The notes: a model not told the origin generated them from the sequence alone. Shown: positions 12,801-20,916, numbered from the stretch's first letter. The stretch is DNA of 64,000 nt from Bedellia somnulentella (GCA_963576735.1 OY755172.1:6076001-6140000); one strand, 5' to 3'. Numbers and translations are program-made.

Positions 12801-14000
12801 TGGTTTTTTTTTCAGATTTTATTTTAAAATCTTAATGCGGTTTCCAGAATACATCTACGCACCAATTTCCAATAATGTAGTTCTTATAGTTTCGGAATAA
12901 ACTGGCTGTGACATACGGACGGACGGACGGACAGACAGACATGACGAATCTATAAGGGTCCCGTTTTTGCCATTTGGCTACGGAACCCTAAAAAGGGTAT
13001 ATTATTTTTGATTTAAAATGTCTCTTGAAACGGCCAAAATTTAGTACAGAACATGCTCCTTTATCCAAAAATAAACTTGTCATAAATATAGTCGACTGAG
13101 CTAAAAAACAACCTTTATTTCACCATCTTTTCCCCACGCAACTTCCAAAGGTGGCTGAGAAATGTCTCATTCCCTAGCTCTGGCTACCCCTCCAAGGGAT
13201 TTATATCGGTGAGTATATGTATATGTATGTATGAGCTGAAAAAATCATTGCTTACGGCCATTAATCCCAAAAAGGGGTAGTCAGAGCTTTAGAGCTAGAA
13301 ACTTTTCAGTCACATTTGGAAGTTGATAGGGGACAAGATGGTGGAAATAAAGTATCGTTGGTGATGGGTCTCCAACCGCATCACCCAAAAACCATTTCAA
13401 AAAGCCCCATACCTTTAGTCACCTCTTACGAGCCCGTGGGTAGAAAGGGGTAGTGACATTCTAAGCCAGTACTACACGACATTTTTTTTAATACAATTCT
13501 TAAATACGTAATACTTTTATGGAATTTTATTATGACGATTAACATCAGCAGGTAGAATTCATTACGAGCATTATTTTGTAATGTTCCCCACTTCATCACA
13601 AAGAAGATAAAAGCTCTATCGTAAATTGAAACACTTGAATCTGTTAGATTTGTAAAAAAGTAAATTTGGCCGCACTAAAAATGATAAAGTGAAGAAAATC
13701 CCTTATTAAGCTGAGATACTCGTAATCTGTGAATAAAAGAAAATGCGTGCGAACAAATAGCCGTATTAAAAAGATGCTGACCTTAATATCCATCGGTTTT
13801 AAAGTCTCATTGACCCAATTTCGGAAAGTGTTCGCTTGAATTTCAACCCAGAGGTCTTCATGGCCTTTGATAGCCATTCCTTTGGCGGCTGTACCTTCTG
13901 GACTTCGAGCAGCTAAGCCAGCTTGAGTTATTCTCCCTGCCGACCCTTCTGCGGAATGCGCCCTCACGCCTTGGTGAGTGACGCGGGAACCCTCCATCAT
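581..14000 (-). CDS. jbug: Filamin-type actin-binding protein, 5' part of gene (jitterbug-like), five exons
   Basis: Joined exons 13782-14000, 10679-10859, 4638-4737, 3425-3567 and 581-804 total 867 nt, exactly 289 codons with no stop, and every internal border is AG/GT with matching phase. Residues 1-50 are a low-complexity leader. CH1 spans about 50-163 (WVEIQANTF, LVEDFRDGTVL, DIVNGNLKLILGLIW). CH2 spans about 168-265 (LMLSWLQSALP, DWNSGILLSALLDSC, MTYLSYF). A third CH domain starts near 271 (LDWVNSHLERGITNFT) and runs out of the window. CH pairs bind F-actin; filamins crosslink cortical actin and anchor membrane proteins. Three N-terminal CH domains are, to my knowledge, the hallmark of insect jitterbug rather than of the two-CH filamin cheerio. 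The filamin Ig repeats must lie beyond base 1. Introns are about 2.9, 5.9, 1.1 and 2.6 kb and full of transposons. The product is certain as a filamin/CH protein; the jbug name is slightly less so. Confidence 0.9.
1065..1284. mobile_element. PIF/Harbinger-like MITE, 220 bp
   Basis: Starts GGGCCAGTTTTTTGATC and ends with its exact inverse GATCAAAAAACTGGCCC. Both ends are bordered by TAA (1062-1064 and 1285-1287), the TWA-type 3-bp target duplication of PIF/Harbinger elements. There is no ORF. Smaller internal repeats (TAACCACGG, TAGTTA) suggest subterminal binding motifs. It lies in jbug intron sequence. Confidence 0.7.
1359..1848. other. Intronic stretch with a family A fragment
   Basis: Apart from the family A fragment near 1540-1638, this stretch is AT-rich and shows no recognised feature. 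Confidence 0.4.
1538..1638 (-). repeat. Family A fragment, 3' end only
   Basis: Reads TACATACATATACTCACGGC then GGGGTAACCAGAGCTAAGGA and the CTCAGCCAC block, then leaves the family. It is the 3' third of the element described at 4199-4449. Confidence 0.75.
1849..2126 (-). mobile_element. tRNA-derived SINE (family D) with inverted head
   Basis: On the minus strand the head is tRNA-like: an A-box region TGGCCGAGTGGATAGG and a B box GGTTCGATCC inside the T-arm GCGGGTTCGATCCCCGC. A roughly 150-bp body follows, including TTAAATATATCGTTGAG, and the copy ends in a 22-bp A run on the plus strand (1849-1870). At the 5' end (about 2100-2126) the A-box region recurs in the opposite orientation (GGAGTGGATAGGTGACTAGC). 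It is not a functional tRNA, because the acceptor stem does not pair. Confidence 0.75.
2127..2918. other. Intronic AT-rich stretch
   Basis: No exon, repeat family or structured element recognised between SINE D and the next family A copy. Confidence 0.5.
2919..3166 (+). repeat. Family A element, near full length
   Basis: Complete from TAGTGTCAGCGTAGTATAGC to GTGAATATATGTATGTATG. It lies in the intron between jbug exons 4 and 5, antisense to the gene. Confidence 0.85.
3425..3567 (-). CDS. jbug: jbug coding exon 4 (first half of CH2)
   Basis: Acceptor TTTCAG at 3573-3568 and a near-consensus donor GTGAGT from 3424. It encodes KLMLSWLQSALPECRVGNLT and DWNSGILLSALLDSCKPG, matching the start of the second filamin CH domain. 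It carries one base of the Arg codon at its 5' end and one base of an Asn codon at its 3' end. Confidence 0.93.
3847..3990 (-). repeat. Putative LINE 3' end, related to 34600-34740
   Basis: The blocks GTACAATTGGC, TCTTAT, CACTAAAAGCGATCTCTT and CCTTTGAATGG recur in the same order at 34600-34740. The minus-strand orientation is inferred from the AT-rich GAATAGATTAGAAAA end, which would be the 3' end. The parent element is not identified. Confidence 0.45.
4199..4449 (+). repeat. Family A element, full-length reference copy
   Basis: The commonest repeat here. Order of blocks: GTGTAGTGTCGGCTTAGAAT, AGCACTACCCCATTT, GGTGGGTGTACGTAAGAGGC, GACTAACGG, TTTTGGGCGATGCGGTTGGA, GACCCATCACCAACAACC, CATCTTTTCCCC, AGTGGCTGAGGAATTTCT, TCCTTAGCTCTGGCTACCCC, GGGATTTATAG, GTGAGTATATGTATGTATG. 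There is no ORF and no terminal inverted repeat. The microsatellite 3' end and fixed polarity fit a SINE-like retroposon. GGTTGGAGACCC resembles a weak B box. The 3' end matches LINE family X, its likely mobiliser (inference). Confidence 0.85.
4638..4737 (-). CDS. jbug: jbug coding exon 3 (end of CH1)
   Basis: A 100-nt exon too short to stand out as an ORF. Acceptor CAG is at 4740-4738 and donor GTAAAT starts at 4637. It encodes NVDIVNGNLKLILGLIWSLI, the most conserved stretch of a CH domain, then VRYQIGRSKFPP. It starts with two bases of the split Gly and ends with two bases of a split Arg. Confidence 0.93.
4945..5303 (-). mobile_element. Family C tRNA-like element: full unit plus start of a second unit, left part of a composite insertion
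   Basis: On the minus strand, 5105-5028 folds like a tRNA: acceptor GACACTG/CAGTGTC (7 bp), D-arm GCTCAGTTGGCAGAGC and T-arm GCGGGTTCGAACCCCGC pair perfectly, but the anticodon arm is imperfect. The 3' tail runs through TTTATTTATGAGTAATAATC and CATGAGGAATTCATGTC to ATTAAATTA at 4945. The same tail restarts at 5258-5303 and is cut there by a Helitron; the remainder is at 7518-7683. The flanks AGGAACCAATAA (4936-4947 and 7684-7695) are a 12-bp target duplication for the whole composite. The 5106-5257 stretch is an extra 5' part seen only here. Confidence 0.75.
6098..6350 (+). mobile_element. LINE X 3' fragment with inverted 5' part
   Basis: 6260-6350 in plus orientation encodes the end of LINE X (AAAGTGGCGATCGATAGTCT, GCGTGAGAATATG, then (TATG)n). 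6098-6258 is the adjacent upstream part in minus orientation, encoding VSRGRPRRTDLDQIE and KNKRACMKRLMDVNEAREV. The two halves meet head to head and together cover one continuous stretch of the LINE, the layout expected from twin priming. Confidence 0.75.
6456..6707 (-). repeat. Family A element inside the Helitron
   Basis: Near-complete minus copy, from CATACATACATATACTCACG to CCGACACTACACAGC. It inserted after the Helitron did, because the Helitron continues on both sides. Confidence 0.85.
7518..7683. mobile_element. Family C inverted dimer, right part of the composite insertion
   Basis: TTACTCATAAATAAAAGATG to CGGGGTTCGAACCC in minus orientation meets AGTTGGCAGAGCGACGGGG to TTTATTTATGAGT in plus orientation, giving a near-perfect palindrome of about 75-bp arms. 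The left half continues the family C tail interrupted by the Helitron at 5301. The right half ends at the AGGAACCAATAA target duplicate. Confidence 0.8.
7870..8035 (-). repeat. Family A element, internally deleted
   Basis: Has both ends (TACATACATATAGTCACGGC and GCTGACATTACACAGC) but lacks about 80 bp of the middle and is diverged. Confidence 0.7.
8036..8763. other. Intronic AT-rich stretch
   Basis: No exon or repeat family recognised. Confidence 0.45.
8764..9066 (-). repeat. Family A element, diverged longer copy
   Basis: CATACAAATACTTACGGCCA to GCCGGCACTACACGG. It belongs to a variant with the GTAAGTATTTGTATG end (compare 13246-13482), with an insertion around 8890-8935. Confidence 0.65.
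9190..10131 (-). mobile_element. LINE X reverse transcriptase fragment, broken by a SINE
   Basis: In the minus direction it encodes SLYEDSSACVRVNGENTDWF, GVRQGC (RT motif region), LLYADDQALLASSAKELQEV (the catalytic YADD box), then FERKGMK, VNVDKTKTMVFEREENM and VYLGSMFTRDGKCVEDIEK. A frameshift separates the GVRQGC and YADD parts. The reading frame is cut after GMK by the family B SINE at 9391-9764 and resumes if the SINE and one copy of its 9-bp duplicate are removed. Both ends of the LINE are missing. The YLGSxFTRDGKC block matches the copy at 58737-59413. Confidence 0.8.
9391..9764 (+). mobile_element. Family B tRNA-headed SINE with inverted head
   Basis: The target duplication TTTCATTCC lies at 9382-9390 and 9765-9773. 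9391-9500 is the tRNA-like head in minus orientation (B box GAGTTCCAATCC, A box TAGTCCAGTGGGTAGA). 9501-9764 is the body in plus orientation, from TTAATTTATCATGGTTGTTA to GAACGTTTATGTTATATG. The 5' part is inverted relative to the 3' part, the classic twin-priming layout. Confidence 0.85.
10189..10400 (+). repeat. Family A element, 3' truncated
   Basis: Starts GTGTAGTGTCGGTTTAGAAT and stops at CTCTGGCTACCCC, before the GTGAGTATATG tail. Confidence 0.75.
10679..10859 (-). CDS. jbug: jbug coding exon 2 (middle of CH1)
   Basis: The acceptor AG is at 10861-10860 and the donor GTATGT starts at 10678. It encodes VGDLVEDFRDGTVLCALVEA through VKLVNI, the core of CH1 with the conserved L-x-DG-x-x-L helix. 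It ends one base into a Gly codon that the next exon completes. Confidence 0.9.
11110..11420. other. Intronic AT-rich stretch
   Basis: Nothing recognised. The GC-richer stretch just after it (about 11590-11730) also has no recognised coding content. Confidence 0.4.
11786..11956 (-). repeat. Family B SINE, 5' truncated
   Basis: ACATAACATAACATAAACGT (tail) through CCGAATATCCCCGAAGGGG to GGGGGCAGGCCTATCGCCG, then it stops. The tRNA head is absent. Confidence 0.8.
11994..12226 (+). repeat. Family A element, missing the first about 20 bp
   Basis: TTAGAATAGCACTACCCC to CCTGAGTATATGTATGAATA. Confidence 0.8.
12374..12995. mobile_element. Non-coding interspersed element, about 620 bp, with short inverted ends
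   Basis: Begins CCGGCCAAGTGCGAGTCGG, with AGGGTTCCGTAC near the left end and its imperfect inverse GGCTACGGAACCCT near the right end. A (GGAC)n(AGAC)n run lies at about 12917-12941 and a G run near 12613. This end pattern is one I recognise as common in lepidopteran DNA, but I cannot assign a superfamily. Confidence 0.5.
13106..13238 (+). repeat. Family A fragment, 3' half
   Basis: AACAACCTTTATTTCACC to GTGAGTATATGTATATGTATG. It is followed at once by an opposite-strand copy. Confidence 0.75.
13246..13482 (-). repeat. Family A element, variant type
   Basis: TTACGGCCATTAATCCC to CCAGTACTACACGAC. It has the same variant end as the copy at 8764-9066, and the two adjacent copies (13106 and 13246) are tail to tail. 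Confidence 0.7.
13782..14000 (-). CDS. jbug: jbug coding exon 1 (start codon, leader, start of CH1)
   Basis: Seventy-three codons from ATG at 14000-13998 to AAG at 13782, followed by donor GTCAGC. A TGA lies directly upstream in frame, so this ATG (or the adjacent second ATG) is the start for this transcript form. The leader is Ser/Ala/Gly-rich (VTHQGVRAHSAEGSAG). CH1 begins at residue 50 with LWVEIQANTFRNWVNE. The sequence just upstream has no convincing pyrimidine tract plus AG, so it is probably 5' UTR, but a noncoding upstream exon cannot be excluded. Confidence 0.88.
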
Positions 14001-14009
14001 TCAAGCTTT

Positions 14010-14429
14010 ACTTTCTTTTACGTGAAAATATTTCTCTGCCATAAATCACCATCTGCAAGAAAATTTATTTTATTATTATTCCTGTACAAACAAACAAATG
14101 AGTATATTTTGTATTCTTTTATACGGTTTTTTTAGTGATGAATTTTAACGTTTAGTCCAAAACAATAGCTTGGAGTTTTACCGGGAATCTGCAAAGTGAC
14201 AGTAAAAGTAATTATTTCTCAGCTCTTTCTATACTGTAATTTTAAAAAGGTTTTATATGTATTCTAAAGCTAATCAAATACACATTTCTAAATATACTCA
14301 ATATTTTTACTTTGTGAATCCCTCATGAAGTTGATTGACTTAAATTGGTAGCTACCATTTTTATACATTGGTATCCCTATAAATTTATGTACGCAACTTC
14401 TATGATGTGACATGTAAAAATGTATAAAA
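14010..14429. other. Upstream flank of the jbug start codon
   Basis: AT-rich, includes the presumed 5' UTR of jbug. No TATA-like element or other promoter motif could be placed with confidence. Confidence 0.35.
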
Positions 14430-14631
14430 TCTATATATATAAAAGAAAGTCGTGTTAGTTACACTATTTATAACTCAAGAACAGCTGAACCGATTTGACT
14501 GAAAATTGGTAGGGACGTAGCTTAGAACCAGGAAAAGGACATAGGATATATATCATTACGCTAAATATCGCAGGGTGTAGGCAGTAACAAATGTTTAACA
14601 CCATCCGTACGAAGCCGGGGCGGGCCACTAG
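14430..14631 (+). mobile_element. Short non-autonomous Helitron, 202 bp
   Basis: TCTATATATATAAAAGAAAG to CGGGGCGGGCCACTAG, inserted between A and T. The middle (AGAACAGCTGAACCGATT) is shared with the Helitron remnant at 38263-38404. Confidence 0.75.
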
Positions 14632-14777
14632 TCTAATATAGTTATTGTACTAAAGCCTTTGGTTACCTACAGACATCAGCTCTTTCTATACTATGATTTC
14701 GAAAAGGTTTTATCAAATAAACCTTCTTAAATAGACTCGATAGTTTTCTGTTGTCAATCGCTCATAAGTTTATTGAC

Positions 14778-14913
14778 TGACGCTTGATTTCTGAATTGAG
14801 TATTCAAGCTGAGAGCGACTTAAGTATCGTTTTGTCTCATTCAGTTGTTAATGCGACAGAACGATACTTAAGTTGTTCTCAGCTGGAAAACTCAATTCAG
14901 AAATCAGTCGTTA
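14778..14913. mobile_element. Foldback element, copy 1
   Basis: The arms GATTTCTGAATTGAGTATTC and ACTTAAGTATCGTTTTGTC return inverted on the right (GACAGAACGATACTTAAGT, ACTCAATTCAGAAATC), leaving a short loop around CATTCAGTTGTTAATG. No ORF. Two more copies are at 23033 and 38407. Confidence 0.75.
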
Positions 14914-15161
14914 GAATATTAGCTTAGTTCCTGATATACACTATGTATTAAACTGTATTGAATCTAATACAGTTATTTTAATAAAGCCTTTGGTTGCCTC
15001 CAATTAGTTGGCTGTGGCATTTCTAGATGGCTGCAATTACCCAACATGCATGTCATGTCACATACAAGAACAGGACTAATTAGTTAGGTCACACGTTAAG
15101 CTCTTACGTTTAATGGTTTGAAGACAACTTGAAACAACTTGACATTAAAGGTATCTATGTA

Positions 15162-15386
15162 ACATACATATACTCACGGCTATATTTCCCTAGAAGGGGT
15201 AGCCAGAGCAAAGGAATTATAAATTCCTCAGCCACTTTTGGAATTTGAGTGGGTAAAAGATGGTAAAATAATGGTTTTTGGTGATGGGTCTCCAACCGCA
15301 TCGCCCAAAAATTCCTATTAGTCACCTCTTATGTACACCCATCGAAAGAAATGGGTTAGTGCTATTCCAAGCCGATACTACACAGC
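15162..15386 (-). repeat. Family A element, short internal deletion
   Basis: ACATACATATACTCACGGCT to GCCGATACTACACAGC; the segment before GTCACCTCTTATG is shortened. Confidence 0.8.
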
Positions 15387-15828
15387 ATTAACATCCAAAA
15401 AAAAGCCCCAATACCCTTGCATACGTACCAATACGTGCATAAATATGTATACTAAGAGTTTTAACATTAGAAATTGCTCACTTTTGGAAGTTAATGGGAA
15501 AAGATGGTCAAATAAAGGGTGGTAGGTGATAGCTTTCCAGCCACTTTGCCCAACATATAATGGATAACATAAAATGGATTAGGTTCGTTAAGTGCTATTC
15601 TATTTCATTTCTTTTTTATGTTGGATACTAAGTTGCACAAGTCCTGCAAAATAACAATTATTAAATCTGTTCATCCCTAAAGGAATCAAAAGGTGTGCGA
15701 CATGAGCATGAAAGTCAGTCAAAAGTACTTAGCATAACATTTTATATTCTCTAATCGTCTGTTCCACATTCAAGATTAAAAAAACTACTAGGTTGTTTTA
15801 CATTTTCAAAATACTTAGCTTACTTAAT

Positions 15829-16046
15829 GCTGTGTAGTGTAGAAAAGCGTAAGAGGCGACTAACAGTATTGGAGCTATTAAGGGATTTTTGGGCGATGAG
15901 GTTGGAGACCCATCACCAAAAACCTTTATTTTACCATCTTTTACTCATTCAACTTTCCAAAAGTGGCTGAGGAATTTCTAACTCCTTAGCTCTGGCTACC
16001 CTTTCTAGGGATTTATAGCCGTGAGTATATGTATGTATGTATATGT
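15829..16046 (+). repeat. Family A element, 5' deletion
   Basis: TGCTGTGTAGTGTAG joins directly to AAGCGTAAGAGGCGACTAAC, losing about 45 bp; the tail is GTGAGTATATGTATGTATG. Confidence 0.8.
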
Positions 16047-16077
16047 CTGAAATACTTATCATATAAAGATTCATTTA

Positions 16078-16200
16078 CTCACGCCATTACTTCTGATTAG
16101 GATACGCATAGACTTTCGATGGCCACTTTGTACGATCTTGGAAAACCTCTCGAGCCTCGTTTACATTCATCGATCGTTTATATTGTATCAATTTAGTTTT
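16078..16200 (-). repeat. LINE X 3' fragment, diverged
   Basis: TACTCACGCCATTACTTC, then CCACTTTGTACGATCTTGG and CTCGTTTACATTCATCGATCG, matching the end of the copy at 59300-59390 in reverse. The polarity says the LINE came in antisense. Confidence 0.65.
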
Positions 16201-16209
16201 ATTAACTAC

Positions 16210-17410
16210 TCTGTATATTCCTCAAATTCGCTACATTTCAGTTCGGAAGAAGTGGTCAAAATTATTAGTGTGTTCCGTTTTTTTTGGCAATTTACTTATA
16301 TGTATGTGATTTGAAATTTAGTTGCTGTGCAGTTCAATCACATGGATCCACAGTTCACGTCAGACGTACAGATGTACATTGATATTGTTAAGTTGGTAAT
16401 AATTTATTAATCTAAGTATAAAGCTTATACCCTGATTATCCGTCTTGGAAATGTAGTTGTAATCATATAGCAAGCTTTGAACACAATACAGTAGATGTTA
16501 CCTTGCTATACATCTAACGTAACCATATTTAATCTGCAGACTAAAGAGGAACATTGCATGTATATTTCGTTTCTCAGAATTCTGTTTGCATTGTTAGACA
16601 CGAATACACGTGAAATGCTGCATGCATTCTTAAGAACTACACAATGACAACAAAGCTAACCTCTCCACGGAAAACAACAAAATAAACAGAAATTGTTAGT
16701 AGTACAGAAAACTCGTTAAAGAAAATGGTGCTTCAAAATTATTACTATACGTGAAGAACATTAAAATATTAAATGAAAACACACCGGCTATATCAAGTTA
16801 AAGCCAATTAGTTACAAGCTATTTGTGCTGCGATTTCGTGTTAAAATGTTTGCAACTAAAGAGTGCACATATATTGAAAATGAAATATTTAATTTCTTTT
16901 ATTTTTTTTGCACTTGGCCATCGAAAGGCACCGTTTTTAGAGTAAATAGCGTAAATTATACCTCGACAAAAATATCAAGCAAATAATGGTTGTGAAATTA
17001 TTTAGTTGTGATGGGAAATAAATGGTCTCGCCGCAATCTTTATATTGCCAATTCATATACGTTCGTAGGAGTATGAATCCACTTTTCATCCACACTGGCC
17101 AAGTGGAGGTTAGCAGACTAACGTGATAGTAGCTAGGGCCAACAGCTAAACATGCTCCGAAGCACGAAAGCATTTAATTCTTTTGATGTTTACTTGATTC
17201 AAGCTAGCAATATACTACCACACTAGGTTACTTCTAACAAAAGAATGGACATTGAATCTAAAATTCACCCCAACTTGTGTGCCTAATTAAAGTACAAATT
17301 ATAATGTAAAATGACGAGATTTTTCTTTTAGTATAGTAGTAGAGTTAGTAGATAGATAAAATCAGAGTATCTTATATCAATAGTCTAGTATTAAACCGAC
17401 CAATTTATTT
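16210..17410. other. AT-rich stretch, no gene recognised
   Basis: No coding signature or repeat family seen. An ORF at 16937-17173 (minus, 78 codons) shows no recognisable domain. Confidence 0.4.
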
Positions 17411-17411
17411 G

Positions 17412-18003
17412 TATTTTTTGCCTTCCTGAAGAGTGAAAAAGGGTAATTCGGTTCATATAATAGTATATTGCCGGTTGGTACATCCGTGTCTGAAATGACC
17501 CAAGCGGCAGTGCATGATGCTGCTGTTTTTGTTCCTATGCTGATTTATGACGGCGTAAGTTTTGTGTGGCAGAAATAGAGCAAAAAAAACTGCATGAGTA
17601 GAGATGCGATCCTTCAGGGAAATTGTAATATTAGGTTAAGTGATTGAATGAGAAATAGTTTGCTTATTGAAAGGTGCTGTGCAAAAGATGATTTTCTATA
17701 AAAAAAATATTGGAATGTGTAACTGACATGGGTAAATAGGGAGGAAAGATGGAAGTATACTGCTTGAAAGTATTCCTAGAGTAAATGAGGATAGTAATAT
17801 CAGTAGAGGACAGCTGTTGAGGAAATATTTAGATCAAATAGATTACGTGCTGAACAATAACAGGCGTCCGATGTGTGTAGAATAATGGTATGCATGAAAA
17901 AATATGGATGCAAATGAAGCTAGACTGCAGAAAGTGGCGATTGATAATTTATATCTACCCCAATAGGAACTAATGGCGTGAGTATGTGTATGTAAGTATG
18001 TCT
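17412..18003 (+). pseudogene. Old degraded copy of LINE X, 3' part
   Basis: Follows the 58737-59413 copy block by block: GAGTGAAAAAGGGTAAT, GTGTCTGAAATGACCC, GTGCATGATGCTGCTG, TTTTTGTTCCTATGCTG, CAGTAGAGGACAGC, GAAGCTAGACTGCAGAAAG, and GCGTGAGTATGTGTATG at the end. It is full of indels and stops. Confidence 0.75.
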
Positions 18004-18107
18004 GTCGGCTCCATTTTATATTTGAAACTGCTGGACCAATTTGGTTGACACTTCTACGGGCACGAAGATACGGGATACACGGGGAAGAAGATTTAGACTA
18101 ATAAATA

Positions 18108-18245
18108 AAGAATAAATAAAGGAAAGAAAAATTTTGACACAGGCGGGAATAGAACCCGCGACCTCGGGTAAACGCGAAAATTTTCTTTCCTTTATTTATT
18201 ATTTATTTATTAGTAATAATCCCCACATGAGGTTTTCATAAAAAA
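18108..18245. mobile_element. Family C inverted dimer, degraded
   Basis: AATAAATAAAGGAAAGAAAA and the T-arm region (AACCCGCGACC) in minus orientation are followed by GAAAATTTTCTTTCCTTTAT in plus orientation, then the 3' tail AATAATCCCCACATGAGG. Here the 3' tail is on the right, so the insert is oriented opposite to those at 4945 and 47336, but the inverted 5' piece again sits at the other end. Confidence 0.7.
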
Positions 18246-18249
18246 AAAG

Positions 18250-18936
18250 ATTTAATTTAAGATTTAGACTTCTTTACTTTATATTTTTTATTTACATTAA
18301 ATACAATCCAAAAGCTTACTATCCGTTCAAAACCAGGGCCGATCGCAAGCTTTAAAGACAAGAAGTTTAATATTTTCAAAGATACTAGCAGCGCCAGAAT
18401 AATATAATGTAAATTGTAAAATTGTAAGGTCGTTAACTAGCGCTCAAAGAAACAATGGAATTTCCAATAAATCCGAAGATCGATATTCCCGCTCCACAAT
18501 ACTGTGGTTTCTCAGAAAATGTTACTGAACATAATGAAAATATTATATTCCGAGCGTTCCATTTTCCGACAAGAAACAAAAGATAAAATCATGTCTAGTT
18601 TCCTATTCAGTAGCCACCAATTATAATCTACAACAAAAGGATATCCAAAAAGATGATAAAACTAATATACGATAATTAAATTATTTTGTTGGCGCGTCGT
18701 CGTATGTACACATTCGCACTTTGTGTGATATTAGTCACTTTTATTGAAATATTTCATGCAGGATCAATATAAGGGTGCCTTTTCACTTGGCCTTTATTGT
18801 TCCCGCGGTAACAATAAGTAATGCGAATAGAAAATGTTTTTCATATTATACTTTTTTCGTTTCTTTATTGACTTCTCACAGATCGCTGCTCATTGTTTTA
18901 ATATGTTACTTTTTATCTTTTTTACATTGATAACGT
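18250..18936. other. AT-rich stretch, no gene recognised
   Basis: Nothing identified. Confidence 0.4.
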
Positions 18937-19077
18937 TTATCCTATGTCATATATTTCAGATGTGAACTGTGGGCTTAAGATAGCCTTAACCATTTCCCTC
19001 AGCGGGTTTCGTTTGGGATAACTTACGTAATCGGGAATTTTTAAGTTATTGATGTACATTGTGGCTTGAGACATATC

Positions 19078-19203
19078 GCTAACAACCTTTATTTTACAAT
19101 CTCTTTCCCACTCTGGTTCCAAAAGAGTCTGAGGAATTTCTAGTTCTGAAACTTCTGCTACAACTTGTGGGATATATAACCGTGAATTTATGCATGTATG
19201 TTT
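19078..19203 (+). repeat. Family A fragment, diverged 3' half
   Basis: AACAACCTTTATTTTACAAT, TCTGAGGAATTTCTAG, then GTGAATTTATGCATGTATG. Confidence 0.6.
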
Positions 19204-19696
19204 GTTATATATGTATATCTTAAAGCTGATAGAAGTAGACAACATTTCAGATTTAATTTACTTTTTTTATACGAATGTGTGTGCGATATCCCGGAGCTGC
19301 TATAGAGCTGGAAAAGTAAAAACTTATTAAAATTCAAATATTTTGAAATTTGTCGACACACAAAAATCACTTAACGCTTAACCATGATATTTAAGTACAC
19401 TTACATATTTTATTTCTCTATTGTTTATCAATCTATTTAAGATTGACATAAACAATAGAAATAAGTCTTCGCAAGTTGTATTTCAATTATCTATAAATTT
19501 TGTTCACTACATATTATTAACTATACTTACAAGTTTTATTGGTCTATAAAAGTGCTTTAATGTATAAGCCTTGGATTTTAGTAACATCAATATGTATCAA
19601 ACAATCTTGTGAAGTGTATAAAGTATTTGTTCTGTATTTCTGCTCTGCTACCAACAATATTCATGTAGAACATTGTAATTAAAATAAGTGACTCAC

Positions 19697-19772
19697 CTGC
19701 AGCGGGAACTGGTGAGGTGTTCAGTCCTTTGTGGTGTTTGTTCTTCAATAATTTGTTGATATCTGAATGCAT
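19697..19772 (-). CDS. Possible first coding exon upstream of jbug
   Basis: Starting at ATG 19772 the minus strand encodes MHSDINKLLKNKHHKGLNTS and PVPAA, then reaches a near-perfect donor CAG|GTGAGT at 19697/19696 in phase 1. The base composition is more gene-like than the surroundings. If real it could be an alternative first exon of jbug or of an unrelated gene. Joining it straight to the 13782-14000 exon as drawn would meet the TGA just before the ATG. No homology recognised. Confidence 0.25.
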
Positions 19773-20057
19773 TCAATCTTGGATCAACATACGATTCCCT
19801 GGCCAAGGTATCGAAAATCAATGAGTTACTAATAGGGACCAATGTCGTTAAAGCATATTTTTAGCAAAATCACTTAAAGTGCCAGCACACTTTAAGTGAT
19901 TTTTATTACCCTGAATTCAGTCATGTTCATGTATGTCATAACACTTTTCACCTAAACTGTGACTCTTCGTTGATCTTCACTTACTAGTGCGATAATGTAA
20001 TATTTTTTCTCAATTTCATCTTTCTTATCATGACATTAAGAAAAAGTGTATTCACAA

Positions 20058-20305
20058 CATACATACATACATATACTCACGGCTATAAATCCCTAGAAGG
20101 GGTAGCAAGAGCTAACGAATTAGAAATTCTCAGCCACTTTTGGAGTTGCGTGGGGAAAAGATGGTAAAATAAAGGTTGTTGGTGATGGGTCTCCAACCGC
20201 ATCGCCCAAAAATCCCTTAAAAAGCCCCAATACCGTTAGTCGCCTCTTACGTACACCCACCGGAAGAAAAGGGGCAGTGCTATTCTAAGCCGACACTACA
20301 CAGCA
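20058..20305 (-). repeat. Family A element, full length
   Basis: CATACATACATATACTCACG to GCCGACACTACACAGC, followed by a short ACACAAACACACC stretch. Confidence 0.85.
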
Positions 20306-20535
20306 AACACACAAACACACCAATAATGTTAATTCGAGTTAACTGTTCACTGCGCTATAAATGAGTGTATCTTCTCTAATGATTTATCAATAATTTTTTT
20401 GTTACATTGTTATTCTTATAATCGAATTTTTCACATTTTGGAAAAAATAGAACAAAAAATTTATTTACACATTTAACTATATATACAGTTTAAAAAAAAA
20501 TATGTATTATAATATATGAAAAAACCTAACCTACA

Positions 20536-20727
20536 TTAAATTATATAAAAAATGCTCTCGAAATCGCTGCCGCCTGGTGGCAGGGTTCCGAGAAGGCTGG
20601 CTGCATTACCCCTTTGAATCGCTAAACTAATTCTTTGAGCGAAGAATGCGCAGCCCTTGGATCCCCGCATTTCTCGATCAGGCGCGTCGAAATTTCTTTG
20701 AAAAAACGACGCGCATCTGGGCCCCAT
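20536..20727 (-). CDS. GC-rich ORF island, unidentified
   Basis: Sixty-three codons in a GC-rich patch set in AT-rich DNA. The translation includes FFQRNFDAPDREMRGSKGCA and AIQRGNAASLLGTLPPGG. It resembles a fragment of a repeat-encoded protein, but I cannot place the family. It could equally be a conserved exon; there are no clear splice sites. Confidence 0.3.
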   Translation of the reverse strand: MGPRCASFFQRNFDAPDREMRGSKGCAFFAQRISLAIQRGNAASLLGTLPPGGSDFESIFYII

Positions 20728-20916
20728 GGACCATTTTTCACATTAATTTCCTTTTTTTAATTTTATTTCTGTGCAATCTTTTTTATATCTATTTAACATA
20801 ATATAGTTATAGATGTCCATAGCAACCATAGCGTTTGCGCGATGTGCGTAAGTACAAGGTGGTGGGTATTGCTGCCGTTTTTTTTTTTTTTAGGCACATA
20901 ATTTAATTACTTAATA

